Below are positions 25,078 through 33,474 of a DNA stretch of 64,000 nt, one piece after another. The stretch lies in NCBI GenBank assembly GCA_963677755.1, contig OY782506.1:1426001-1490000 (forward strand). Direction: 5' to 3'. The stretch's first letter is position 1; every line of letters starts with the position of its first letter. The translations under genes were made by a program, and so were the position numbers. The notes below the pieces were generated by a model. It was not told the origin of the DNA, searched no databases, and saw only the letters and a list, made by a program, of their open reading frames with translations. The DNA is from JAIOSF01 sp963677755. GTDB taxonomy: Bacteria > Campylobacterota > Campylobacteria > Campylobacterales > Arcobacteraceae.

Positions 25078-25241
25078 AATACTTCTTTCATCTAATATAC
25101 TATAATTATAGCATAAAAATATAAAAGCAGCACAAAACGAAACTATATTGTATATTTTATATTACTTTTATTTATAATTTATTTTTATTTTTATTATTTT
25201 ATGTTATCATTGTTATTATTAAAACTTAAAAGGTATATTTT

Positions 25242-26141
25242 ATGTTATCTGATTTTACGAAATTAAATACATTTTTAACTGTTGTAAAAGAGAAGTCATT
25301 CTCAAAAGCTTCAGCGAAACTTGGTATTTCACAGCCAGCGGTTACTCAGCAAATGAGATTTTTAGAAAACTATTTAGATGCTCCTATTGTTGATAGAAAG
25401 AAAAATGGTATTAGACTTACTAAAGAAGGTGAAAAACTTTACCATATAGCACAAAAAATTGAGAAAGTTATTTCCAATAGTGAAAAAGAACTTCTTAAAA
25501 TAATCAACAAAGATATTACATTTGTTTTTGGTGCTTCAAATGCAATTGGTAATTATATTTTACCTACATTTTTAAATGATATTAAACAAAAAATCAATAA
25601 TGATGTAAGTGTAACAGTATCAGATAGTGCAGAAGCTATAGAAAAACTAAAAGACAAAAAAATAGATATGGCACTTATCGAATCACCTATTTTTGAAGAT
25701 GGTATTATCTATAGAGAATGGTTAGAAGATGAGATAGTAATATTTTCAAATCAAAAACTTCCTAGAAGAGTTAAAAATGATGACTTACAATCATATAAAT
25801 GGGTTTGTAGAGATCCAAACTCACATACAAGAGGTGTATTTAAAGAATCTTTAGAACAAATAGGATTTCAAGACTGTGATACATTTCAAATAGTAAGTGA
25901 AGCATCATCACCAACTGCAATTGTACAAACTGTACTTCATAGTTCAACAGATACTACACCTACAACTTCTATAGTATCTACACATGCTATTGCAGACTTT
26001 GTAAAAAATGAAATTTTATTTGAAGCACGATTACCAGATGTTAAAATGAAAAGAAAACTTTATATTGCATACTTAAAAGAGAGAAAGCATGATGCTTTTG
26101 TTGATACAGTAATCAACTATCTTATGACTATTAAAAAATAA
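25242..26141 (+). CDS. LysR-type transcriptional regulator
   Basis: A 299-residue LysR-family regulator. The N-terminal winged helix-turn-helix covers residues 1-65 (FLTVVKEKSFSKASAKLGISQPAVTQQMRFLE), and the effector domain follows (from about 92, FVFGASNAIGNYILP). The target is unknown: its neighbours are the divergent helicase and convergent rny, neither a typical LysR target, so it probably acts elsewhere. The 164-bp divergent region upstream is AT-rich and includes the palindromic CTATAATTATAG. AAGG lies about 9 bases before the ATG. Confidence 0.88.
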   Translation: MLSDFTKLNTFLTVVKEKSFSKASAKLGISQPAVTQQMRFLENYLDAPIVDRKKNGIRLTKEGEKLYHIAQKIEKVISNSEKELLKIINKDITFVFGASNAIGNYILPTFLNDIKQKINNDVSVTVSDSAEAIEKLKDKKIDMALIESPIFEDGIIYREWLEDEIVIFSNQKLPRRVKNDDLQSYKWVCRDPNSHTRGVFKESLEQIGFQDCDTFQIVSEASSPTAIVQTVLHSSTDTTPTTSIVSTHAIADFVKNEILFEARLPDVKMKRKLYIAYLKERKHDAFVDTVINYLMTIKK

Positions 26142-26155
26142 AGAGTCATAACTAC

Positions 26156-26191
26156 AAAAAAAGGGAAGCTAATATTAGCTTCCCTTTTTTT
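26156..26191. terminator. bidirectional intrinsic terminator between the LysR gene and rny
   Basis: A perfect 36-bp palindrome: seven A, the arm GGGAAGCTAAT, its complement ATTAGCTTCCC, and seven T. It is a terminator on both strands for the convergent genes. Confidence 0.92.
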
Positions 26192-26207
26192 ATATCATTA
26201 AACCCAA

Positions 26208-27731
26208 CTATCGTGCGTATCCAACAGAACGAAGTTCTCTTATAACATTTACTTTTATCTCACCTGGGTATTGTACTTTTTCTTCTATCTCATTTGCTAT
26301 TTCATTTGCAAGAAGAACAGATTCATCATCATTTACAAGAGTTGCATTTACTATTACTCGTAATTCTCTTCCTGCATTAATTGCATAAGTTTTTGTAACA
26401 CCATCTTTGCTATTTGCAATAGCCTCTATCTCTTCAACTCGCTTTAAAAAGCTTTCTAATACTTCTCTTCTTGCCCCTGGTCGTGCTGCACTTAAAGCAT
26501 CTGCTGCACACACAGCAGCTGATTCTATACTTGTAGCTTCTTCATGTCCATGATGAGCATAAATTGCATTGATAACCTCTTCAGGCTCTCCAAGTTTTTT
26601 ACATAAATCAGCACCAATATCCACATGACTACCTGGCATATCATGAGTAAGTGCTTTACCAATATCGTGCATAATCCCAGCGCGTCTTGCTAATATCGTA
26701 TCTCCACCTAATTGTGAAGCTATAAGTCCAGCTAAGTTTGCAACTTCAAGAGTATGTGCTAAGGCATTTTGTCCATAACTTGCTCTATATCGTAATCTTC
26801 CTATTAAATGTACTAAATCTTTATGCATATTTGTTATACCTAAAGCTAAAATAGTATCTTCACCCTCTTTAGTAATATTACTATCAAATTCGTTTTTAAC
26901 ACTATTGTAAACCTCTTCTATTTTAGCAGGATGTATTCTTCCATCTCTCAATAACTCTTCAATAGTTTTAGTAGAGATTGCTCGTCTATAGAGATTAAAA
27001 CTACTTACTGTTATAGTATTTGGAATATCTCCAATTATTATATCAACACCTAAACAAAATTCAAGTGCTTTAATATTTCTCCCCTCTTTTCCTATAATCT
27101 TACCTTTTGCTTCTTCATCAGGAAGAGGGATATGATTGATAAGTCTTTCTGCTGCAAATTCTCCAGCATATCTTGTCACTGCATGAGAAAGCATATTATT
27201 AATCTCTTTTACAGATTCATCTTTTGCCAGCTTAAACTCTTTTCTAAATAAAGAAGCTATTGTAGCTCTATTTTCCTCTTTTACATGTTCTAACATAAGA
27301 GTAGTTGCCTCTTTTTGAGTAAGTCCACTTGCATTTTCAAGTATTTTTGTTACTTTTTTTACTTTCTCTTCATAGGTTTTTTTTAGATTTTCCAATCCAC
27401 TTTGTAAAGCTTGTACTTCTGCTTTTTTATTGTGTATAATATCTTTATCTGTTTTAATTTTTAATAACTCTTTTTCTACTAAAGTATCTAACTCTAACTC
27501 TTTCTTATCTAACTCTTTTTTCTTTTTATGAAATTCTCTTTCAAAATCTTGGTTTGCTTTGTTTTTTGCTTCTTTTAATAGAGACTGTGCCTCATGTTCA
27601 ATAACTTTTGCTTTTGCTTTTGCCTTTTCTGTATATATATCAAATTTTGCATTATGTAATTTATTTGCTATAAAAAAACTGATAATTGATGCAAATATTG
27701 CTACAACAGAAACTATAATAATAATTTCCAT
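26208..27731 (-). CDS. rny: ribonuclease Y
   Basis: Membrane-anchored endoribonuclease that starts mRNA decay. The 507 residues contain one N-terminal membrane helix (1-22), a long coiled coil (about 30-150, Lys/Glu rich), a KH RNA-binding domain with GKIIGKEGRNIKALE near 210, and an HD domain with metal residues in RAGIMHDIGKALTHD near 350-360. Length and domain order are typical. It lies 10 bp after the 5-formyltetrahydrofolate cyclo-ligase gene. Confidence 0.94.
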   Translation of the reverse strand: MEIIIIVSVVAIFASIISFFIANKLHNAKFDIYTEKAKAKAKVIEHEAQSLLKEAKNKANQDFEREFHKKKKELDKKELELDTLVEKELLKIKTDKDIIHNKKAEVQALQSGLENLKKTYEEKVKKVTKILENASGLTQKEATTLMLEHVKEENRATIASLFRKEFKLAKDESVKEINNMLSHAVTRYAGEFAAERLINHIPLPDEEAKGKIIGKEGRNIKALEFCLGVDIIIGDIPNTITVSSFNLYRRAISTKTIEELLRDGRIHPAKIEEVYNSVKNEFDSNITKEGEDTILALGITNMHKDLVHLIGRLRYRASYGQNALAHTLEVANLAGLIASQLGGDTILARRAGIMHDIGKALTHDMPGSHVDIGADLCKKLGEPEEVINAIYAHHGHEEATSIESAAVCAADALSAARPGARREVLESFLKRVEEIEAIANSKDGVTKTYAINAGRELRVIVNATLVNDDESVLLANEIANEIEEKVQYPGEIKVNVIRELRSVGYAR

Positions 27732-27741
27732 TTTTAAACCT

Positions 27742-28287
27742 TTATGTTGTAATTATAAAATTTGGCCTTATATCATGTTTAGAAGTTACTACTGTTTTAG
27801 ATTTGCAAAGCTTTAGTTGAGTAAATATAGTTATCGGTTTGGTTTGTAATTTTTCATAAAATCTATCATACATTCCTGCACCAAATCCTATCCGTCTATA
27901 TGTTTCATCTATTCCTACAATGGGTACAATAACCATATCAAGAGTAATATTCCCATTTCTAAAGTTAGAATAACTTGGTTCTTTTATACCAAATCTAGCT
28001 TTTTTTAATGGTAGTCTATATTTTACAGGAACAAATGTTTTCCCTTGCATATAAGGAACATAAACTTCTATATCTCTTCTTTTTCTTAAAATGTTTATCA
28101 ATGGTTGTACATCTACTTCCATTGATAATGGTATATACAATAATATATTTTTAGGATTGTAAAAGTTAATAACACTTAAAATTCTAGAACATATATCTTT
28201 ATCTTTTTTTATTCTTGCTTTTTTACTAAAAAATTGTAATCTATTTAAACAGTACTTTCTAAAGTCCTCTTTAGTACTTTTTGACAT
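27742..28287 (-). CDS. 5-formyltetrahydrofolate cyclo-ligase
   Basis: ATP-dependent conversion of 5-formyl-THF to 5,10-methenyl-THF in folate metabolism. The 181-residue protein has the basic N-terminal segment, LLYIPLSMEVDVQPLI in the middle and the C-terminal signature DETYRRIGFGAGMYDRFY, in which the glycine-rich GFGAGMYDR forms the phosphate site. It shares an operon with rny and is divergent from the TlpA-like gene. Confidence 0.88.
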   Translation of the reverse strand: MSKSTKEDFRKYCLNRLQFFSKKARIKKDKDICSRILSVINFYNPKNILLYIPLSMEVDVQPLINILRKRRDIEVYVPYMQGKTFVPVKYRLPLKKARFGIKEPSYSNFRNGNITLDMVIVPIVGIDETYRRIGFGAGMYDRFYEKLQTKPITIFTQLKLCKSKTVVTSKHDIRPNFIITT

Positions 28288-28342
28288 TTCTAAGCCTTTT
28301 TAGGATAAAATCCAGTTTATATTTTAACCAATGGAGACAAAA

Positions 28343-28924
28343 ATGAAGATTAAAAAAATAACAATATTAACTATTTTAACATTAGCACTATTTACAGGAT
28401 GTGGTGAGAAAGAAAAAATTGATGATAGTGTAATTGCAGAAGGAACTGTAAAAGAACAATCAGTAGTATTTAATTTAAAAACTGTAGAGGGAAAAGATTT
28501 AAAAATTATTGCAAAAAAAGAGGGTTGGGTATTTACTGGATATGAAAATAAAGTTATCTTATTAAACTTTTTTGGAACTTGGTGTCCACCTTGTAAAGCA
28601 GAGATTCCTCATCTATTAAACATTAGAAAAGAACTTAAAAATGATTTTGAAATTATTGCAATAGATGTTGGGAAAAGAGGTGGAGGATTAAATACTCAAG
28701 AGGAACTCAATAGTTTTATCAAAGAATTTTCTGTAACTTATCCAATAGTAACAGGTGCTGATAACTCAAAATTATTTGGTGCAGTAAGTGACCTTAATCC
28801 AAGTGGTTCAATTCCGTTTATGGTTCTTTTTAATAAAAAAGGACAATTTATGAAACCGTATATTGGTATGAAACCTGAAGAGATGTTATTTAGTGACATA
28901 AAACAAACTATAGAGATGAAATAA
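28343..28924 (+). CDS. TlpA/ResA-like thiol-disulfide lipoprotein
   Basis: A periplasmic thioredoxin-fold lipoprotein. The ATG at 28343 (193 residues) has GGAG 6 bases upstream; an in-frame ATG at 28331 contains that GGAG and is less likely. A signal peptide ends in the lipobox LFTGC (Cys20 would be acylated). The redox site is GTWCPPCKAEIPHL with Cys81 and Cys84 (from 28343). The Pro-Pro CPPC form is typical of TlpA/ResA thioredoxins that reduce c-type cytochromes or other periplasmic proteins. It is directly followed by ftsY (TAA then ATG). Confidence 0.85.
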   Translation: MKIKKITILTILTLALFTGCGEKEKIDDSVIAEGTVKEQSVVFNLKTVEGKDLKIIAKKEGWVFTGYENKVILLNFFGTWCPPCKAEIPHLLNIRKELKNDFEIIAIDVGKRGGGLNTQEELNSFIKEFSVTYPIVTGADNSKLFGAVSDLNPSGSIPFMVLFNKKGQFMKPYIGMKPEEMLFSDIKQTIEMK

Positions 28925-29884
28925 ATGTTCGGAATTTTTCGGAAAAAAGAAAAAGAACAACAAAAAGAACACAAAGAACCAAAAGAGATTCAAACGCAAG
29001 AAGAAAGCACTGAAAAAAGTGGCTTTCTTTCTCGAGCACTCAATAAAACAGTTTCAAATATTAAATCAATTGTTCCGCAAAAAAAAGAAAAAATTCCTTT
29101 TGATATAATTGAAGAGATTTTAATTGAATCTGATATGGAATATGAGATTATTGAAAAAGCGATGGATGGACTTCCTGAACTTATCACACGACCTCAATTA
29201 AGACATAGACTTGTGATGCTTTTTGAGCATGCACCAATCATAGATACTTCAAATATGCCAAAACCATTTGTAGAGCTTATTATTGGAGTAAATGGTGCAG
29301 GGAAAACAACAACAATTGCAAAACTAGCAAATATGTATAAAAACAGTGGGAAAAGTGTTATTCTTGGTGCGGGAGATACTTTTAGAGCAGCTGCCATTGA
29401 GCAACTTTCAACTTGGGCAGATAAACTAGAAGTTCCTATTATAAAAACAAAACATGGACATGATCCAAGTGCAGTTGCATATGATACTATACACTCTGCT
29501 ATTTCTAAAAATATTGACCATGTGATTATAGATACAGCAGGAAGATTGCAAACTCAAACAAATCTCGCAAATGAATTAAAAAAGATTGTAAAAACATGTG
29601 ATAAAGCTTTTAGTGGTGCTCCTCATCAAAAACTTATGATACTCGATGGAACACAAGGAAATACAGCAATTGCACAAGCTCGTGCATTTAATGAGATTGT
29701 AGGAATTGATGGAATTATTGTTACAAAACTAGATGGTACAGCAAAAGGTGGAGCACTTTTTAGTATCTCAAATCAATTAGAACTTCCAATATTTTATATA
29801 GGTATTGGAGAAAAAGCAGATGATTTAATGGAGTTCAGTCCTGATAATTTTGTAGATAGTTTACTTGATGAGATTTACACATAA
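28925..29884 (+). CDS. ftsY: signal recognition particle receptor
   Basis: GTPase receptor for SRP in cotranslational membrane targeting. The 319-residue protein has a short charged N-terminus, the helical N domain (about 40-110) and the G domain with G1 GVNGAGKTTT (121-130), DTFRAAA, G3 DTAGRLQ near 204 and TKLDGTAKGG. The long acidic A domain of E. coli FtsY is missing, as is usual in this phylum. Its start touches the stop of the TlpA-like gene, and its TAA overlaps the next ATG (TAATG). Confidence 0.95.
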   Translation: MFGIFRKKEKEQQKEHKEPKEIQTQEESTEKSGFLSRALNKTVSNIKSIVPQKKEKIPFDIIEEILIESDMEYEIIEKAMDGLPELITRPQLRHRLVMLFEHAPIIDTSNMPKPFVELIIGVNGAGKTTTIAKLANMYKNSGKSVILGAGDTFRAAAIEQLSTWADKLEVPIIKTKHGHDPSAVAYDTIHSAISKNIDHVIIDTAGRLQTQTNLANELKKIVKTCDKAFSGAPHQKLMILDGTQGNTAIAQARAFNEIVGIDGIIVTKLDGTAKGGALFSISNQLELPIFYIGIGEKADDLMEFSPDNFVDSLLDEIYT

Positions 29885-30069
29885 TGTCTAAAAAATCAAA
29901 AAAAAATCTAGAACCTTGTAGAAACTGTAAAAGTGAGGTGGAACAAAAAACTAGAAGATGCCCCTACTGTGGAATACTAAACCCCACAGTAAAAGTACCT
30001 GAAATACTTTTAACTATTTTTGCTATTATTATAATTATGAGTTTTATTAGCTATTTTATTAATAGTTAA
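29884..30069 (+). CDS. small zinc-ribbon membrane protein
   Basis: A 61-residue protein with a zinc ribbon of two CxxC pairs (PCRNCKSEVEQKTRRCPYCG; cysteines near 13, 16, 27 and 30) followed by one membrane helix (about 41-58). It overlaps the ftsY stop by one base. Function is unknown; such proteins are common small membrane components. Its end overlaps the end of the convergent gene at 30059 by 11 bp. Confidence 0.7.
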   Translation: MSKKSKKNLEPCRNCKSEVEQKTRRCPYCGILNPTVKVPEILLTIFAIIIIMSFISYFINS

Positions 30070-30655
30070 CAAACATTTTAGCAATCATTCCATCATCAGT
30101 TGTTTCAACTTTTATTTCGCTTCCTACTGAGTCTCTCCCTTGGCTCAAACATCCTTGAATAGTTTGTAATACATGCCAATATTTTTCATAAAAAGGTGTA
30201 TCAATCTCTCTGATTCTTTCTCTTTTTATCACTTTTGCAATATCTTCAATACAATGTAAATAATAGATTTTATTTACTGCTCTTTGGATTCTATATGGTT
30301 GCATTATATTTAAATTATTTATCCAAGTTTCTCTTTCTACCTCTTTTAAATCTGATCTTGAATTTACTTGTGCTATCTCATCTTTTAAATGTTCTTCATA
30401 TCGAATCTCTTCTTGAATCACTGCTTCTTTAAGATTTGGTTCATAAGAAAGCATAATCTCCAATAACTCATCATTTGTAAATCTTTTTGTTTTTGTATCA
30501 TAACTGTACGATTTTTTTTCTTCGTAGTCTTTATCTATTGCTTTTAATATCTGTACTGCAATTATAAGATAAACATATTTATCTTCTTTACCATCTTTGA
30601 AATCTATTCCATGATGTGAGATAACTGGTCTTGGTCCAGCATATTTTATAGTCAT
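30059..30655 (-). CDS. hypothetical protein, 198 residues
   Basis: I do not recognise this protein. It opens with MTIKYAGPRPVISHHGIDFKDGKEDKYV and continues as a mostly helical, charged protein with no membrane segment, ending in a strand-rich segment (GSEIKVETTDDGMIAKMFV). It has no clear catalytic motif. The ATG has AAGGGGA about 5-6 bases upstream, so it is probably a real gene. It is a single gene between convergent ftsY-zinc ribbon and the acsA terminator. Confidence 0.65.
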   Translation of the reverse strand: MTIKYAGPRPVISHHGIDFKDGKEDKYVYLIIAVQILKAIDKDYEEKKSYSYDTKTKRFTNDELLEIMLSYEPNLKEAVIQEEIRYEEHLKDEIAQVNSRSDLKEVERETWINNLNIMQPYRIQRAVNKIYYLHCIEDIAKVIKRERIREIDTPFYEKYWHVLQTIQGCLSQGRDSVGSEIKVETTDDGMIAKMFVNY

Positions 30656-30698
30656 TAACTTCCCCTTTTATATACTTTAATTATATATTATATTCCAT

Positions 30699-30730
30699 AA
30701 AAAAAGGGACTATTCCTAGCCCCTTTTTTT
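30699..30730 (-). terminator. intrinsic terminator after acsA
   Basis: On the minus strand the stem GGGGCTA/TAGTCCC (one G-T pair) with a 4-base loop is followed by seven T; the mirror A run precedes it. It lies 22 bp after the acsA stop. Confidence 0.8.
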
Positions 30731-30751
30731 TATATTGTAATCAATTTGTAG

Positions 30752-32719
30752 TTATCCATTTACAATTTTTTCAATCTTTTCAACGATGCTTGGATCTTCT
30801 AGTGTAGAAGTATCTTGAGTGATTTTTTCACCTTTTACAATACTTCTTAAAATTCTTCTCATAATTTTTCCAGATCTAGTTTTTGGAAGATCAGGTACAA
30901 ATGCCATATCATCACAAAGAGCAATAGCACCAATCTCTGCTTTGATCATACCATTTATCTCTTTCATAAGCTCAAATTCATCTGCTGTTTGGTCGTTTTC
31001 ATTTGTTGGAACTGATTTTAAAACAATATAAGCAAATATTCCTTCACCTTTAATATCATGTGGCTTCCCAACTACTGCAACTGATGCTACATTATTATGT
31101 TTTTTAACAGCTGCTTCAACTTCAGCAGTTCCCATTCTATGACCTGATACATTTATTACATCATCTGTACGTCCTGTAATTGTAATATAACCATCATCAG
31201 CCATCATAGCACCATCACCTGTAAAATAAACTGGTTTTCCATCTTTTTTACAGTCACCAAAGTAAGATTTTTCAAATCTTTCACTATCATTCCAGATATT
31301 TCTAATCATAGAAGGCCAAGGTTTAGTTACACACATAAAACCTTTTTCCCCTATCTCGGTAGGTGTTCCATCCTCTTCAATAATCTCTGCCATAATTCCA
31401 GGAAGTGGGAAAGTTGCACAAGCAGGTTTTATTGGAGTTGCAGCAGGAAGTGGAGATATCATATGTCCACCTGTTTCTGTTTGCCAATATGTATCAACAA
31501 TAGAACATTGGCTTCCACCAACCTCTTCATAGTACCATTTCCATGCAGGTGGATCAATAGGCTCACCAACTGTTCCTAAAATTCTTAAACTACTTAAGTC
31601 ATATTTAGCTGGCTCATCGGCACCCATTTTATGTAAAAGTCTAATTGCAGTTGGTGCTGTATAAAATTGATTAATTTTATACTCCTCAACCATTTTCCAA
31701 CATCGTCCTGCATCAGGGAAAGTTGGAACACCTTCAAACATTACTGTAGTTGCTCCAGCTGCAAGTGGTCCATAAACAATATATGTATGCCCTGTAATCC
31801 AACCAATATCAGCTGTACACCAGTAAGTGTCATTGTCTTTTATATCAAATACCCATTCCATAGTCATCTGTGCCCATAAAATATATCCAGCACTTGAGTG
31901 TTGCACACCTTTTGGTTTTCCTGTAGATCCTGAAGTATAAAGTAAAAATAGTGGGTCTTCAGATTCCATAGGTTCAGCTTCACAAACAGACGATTCAGAT
32001 TTTATAAGTTCATTATAAGAATAATCTCTCCCTGCAACCCATGTAATTTCTTCTTGATTTCTTTCAACTATACACACTTTATTAACACATTCACAACCCT
32101 CTTTTAAAGCCTCATCAACAACTGGCTTTAACATATAAGGTTTCCCTTTTCTAAATGCACCATCAGCAGTAACAACTAATTTAGCTTCAGCATCTATAAT
32201 TCTATCTCTTAAAGCTTCAGCAGAAAACCCTCCAAATACAATAGAGTGAATCGCACCTATTTTTGCACAAGCAAGCATAGTAACAGCCGCTTCTGGAATC
32301 ATTGGCATATATACTACAACTCTATCACCTTTTACAATTCCAAATTTGTTTTTGAACATATTTGCAGTTTTATTTACTTCATAGGCTAACTCTCGATATG
32401 TTAATATCTTTTGATCACCATTATCACCTTCAAAAATTATAGCTGCTTTATTTTTCTTTGTATTAAGATGTCTGTCCACACATTGATGTGCAACATTCAT
32501 TTGTCCACCTGAAAACCATTTATAAAATGGAGCGTTACTCTCATCTAATATCGTATCATACTTTTTAAACCAGTCAATCTTTTCATCTGCAAATGAAGCC
32601 CAAGTACCTTCATAATCAGTCTTAAACTCATCCATTAATTCATTATATTCACACATATTTTTTATCAAAGGCTCATTGAACTTTGATTTAATTGGATTAA
32701 AAATATTTTCCACTACCAT
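30752..32719 (-). CDS. acsA: acetyl-CoA synthetase (AMP-forming)
   Basis: Activates acetate to acetyl-CoA through acetyl-AMP. The enzyme shows YTSGSTGKPKG near 260-270, DTYWQTETGGH, YFTGDGAMMADDGY and the C-terminal PKTRSGKIMRRILR, whose lysine is the usual acetylation site. Length is about 655 residues. I move the start to the ATG at 32719 or the GTG at 32713: the frame is open up to 32740, but the predicted transcript begins near 32736, and AGGAGA (32726-32721) fits the GTG best. The promoter carries a direct repeat shared with actP. Acetate use is supported by actP, DUF485 and the CBS-DUF294 and exonuclease genes nearby. Confidence 0.95.
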   Translation of the reverse strand: MVVENIFNPIKSKFNEPLIKNMCEYNELMDEFKTDYEGTWASFADEKIDWFKKYDTILDESNAPFYKWFSGGQMNVAHQCVDRHLNTKKNKAAIIFEGDNGDQKILTYRELAYEVNKTANMFKNKFGIVKGDRVVVYMPMIPEAAVTMLACAKIGAIHSIVFGGFSAEALRDRIIDAEAKLVVTADGAFRKGKPYMLKPVVDEALKEGCECVNKVCIVERNQEEITWVAGRDYSYNELIKSESSVCEAEPMESEDPLFLLYTSGSTGKPKGVQHSSAGYILWAQMTMEWVFDIKDNDTYWCTADIGWITGHTYIVYGPLAAGATTVMFEGVPTFPDAGRCWKMVEEYKINQFYTAPTAIRLLHKMGADEPAKYDLSSLRILGTVGEPIDPPAWKWYYEEVGGSQCSIVDTYWQTETGGHMISPLPAATPIKPACATFPLPGIMAEIIEEDGTPTEIGEKGFMCVTKPWPSMIRNIWNDSERFEKSYFGDCKKDGKPVYFTGDGAMMADDGYITITGRTDDVINVSGHRMGTAEVEAAVKKHNNVASVAVVGKPHDIKGEGIFAYIVLKSVPTNENDQTADEFELMKEINGMIKAEIGAIALCDDMAFVPDLPKTRSGKIMRRILRSIVKGEKITQDTSTLEDPSIVEKIEKIVNG

Positions 32720-32742
32720 TTCTCCTAAATTTTTTATCATTT

Positions 32743-32775
32743 ATTATAAATTTATTATATAGCATTTTAATAGCA
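32743..32775 (-). promoter_or_regulatory. acsA promoter with direct-repeat activator site
   Basis: On the minus strand TGCTATTAAAATGCTA (32775-32760) is followed after exactly 11 bp by TATAAT (32748-32743). The same order and spacing occur upstream of DUF485-actP (37473-37441). Two 5-bp half-sites 11 bp apart, overlapping the -35 position, are typical of OmpR/PhoB-type activators. The repeat is part of a longer tandem 11-mer TTAAAATGCTA. Confidence 0.55.
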
Positions 32776-32803
32776 TTTTAAAATATAATAGCTTCAAAAG
32801 ATT

Positions 32804-32832
32804 AAAAAAAAAATTTCGTTACCTTATGTAAC
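32804..32832 (-). terminator. possible terminator after the exonuclease gene
   Basis: On the minus strand a 5-bp stem GTTAC/GTAAC with loop ATAAG, then GAAA and a run of T. It is short, so efficiency is doubtful; it lies about 40 bp after the stop codon. Confidence 0.4.
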
Positions 32833-32873
32833 AAAAAAAAGCTCTCAATCACAAACTACTCTCTTTAGAAAAT

Positions 32874-33470
32874 TTATTTTAATTTTAAGAAGATCATTGA
32901 TGTCATAATTACATCATTTATTGCATCATGTTTTCCTAGTCTTGGAAGAGATAATTTATTCATAATTACATCAAAACGCAAGTCAATATTCCCTTCTGGA
33001 TATTTTTGAATCATAGTATCATAATAAAGTGATGAAACTTCAATTTGTTTATTTGGGAGTGTTATTCCTAAATTTTGTTTAATATATTTATTAATCATTG
33101 CACAATCAAATTCTAAAAAATATCCCACAAGTGGACGATTACCGATAAACTCTAAAAAATCTACAATTACATCATTTATATCAAGTGCATTTTGAATGTC
33201 ACACTCTCTAATATGATGTATTTTAATACTTTCACTATTTAAAGGTTTGGTAGTTTTTGCAAATCTTTCAAACTTTTTACTATGCATTATTTTGTTCCCT
33301 TTGATGATAATTGCACCAATTGAGATAATTTCATCTTTTTTAGGGTTTAATCCTGTCGTTTCACAGTCAAAACATACATATTCATCCCCTTCATAAGGTT
33401 CAAATAAATAACTATAATTACTATCTTTTAAATTTTTTTTATTAAAATATTGTTTTATTTTTTGCAACAT
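32874..33470 (-). CDS. DnaQ-like 3'-5' exonuclease
   Basis: A 198-residue DEDDh exonuclease resembling the epsilon subunit fold. Exo I is FDCETTGLNPKKDEIISIG (catalytic Asp and Glu), Exo II is in VGYFLEFDCAMINKY, and Exo III is GKHDAINDVIMTSMIF (His and Asp). It lacks polymerase or other domains. It starts 4 bp after the CBS-DUF294 gene; this pair often accompanies acetate permease and synthetase genes in proteobacteria, although its part in acetate metabolism is unclear. Probably not the replicative proofreader. Confidence 0.85.
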   Translation of the reverse strand: MLQKIKQYFNKKNLKDSNYSYLFEPYEGDEYVCFDCETTGLNPKKDEIISIGAIIIKGNKIMHSKKFERFAKTTKPLNSESIKIHHIRECDIQNALDINDVIVDFLEFIGNRPLVGYFLEFDCAMINKYIKQNLGITLPNKQIEVSSLYYDTMIQKYPEGNIDLRFDVIMNKLSLPRLGKHDAINDVIMTSMIFLKLK

Positions 33471-33474
33471 TTTT

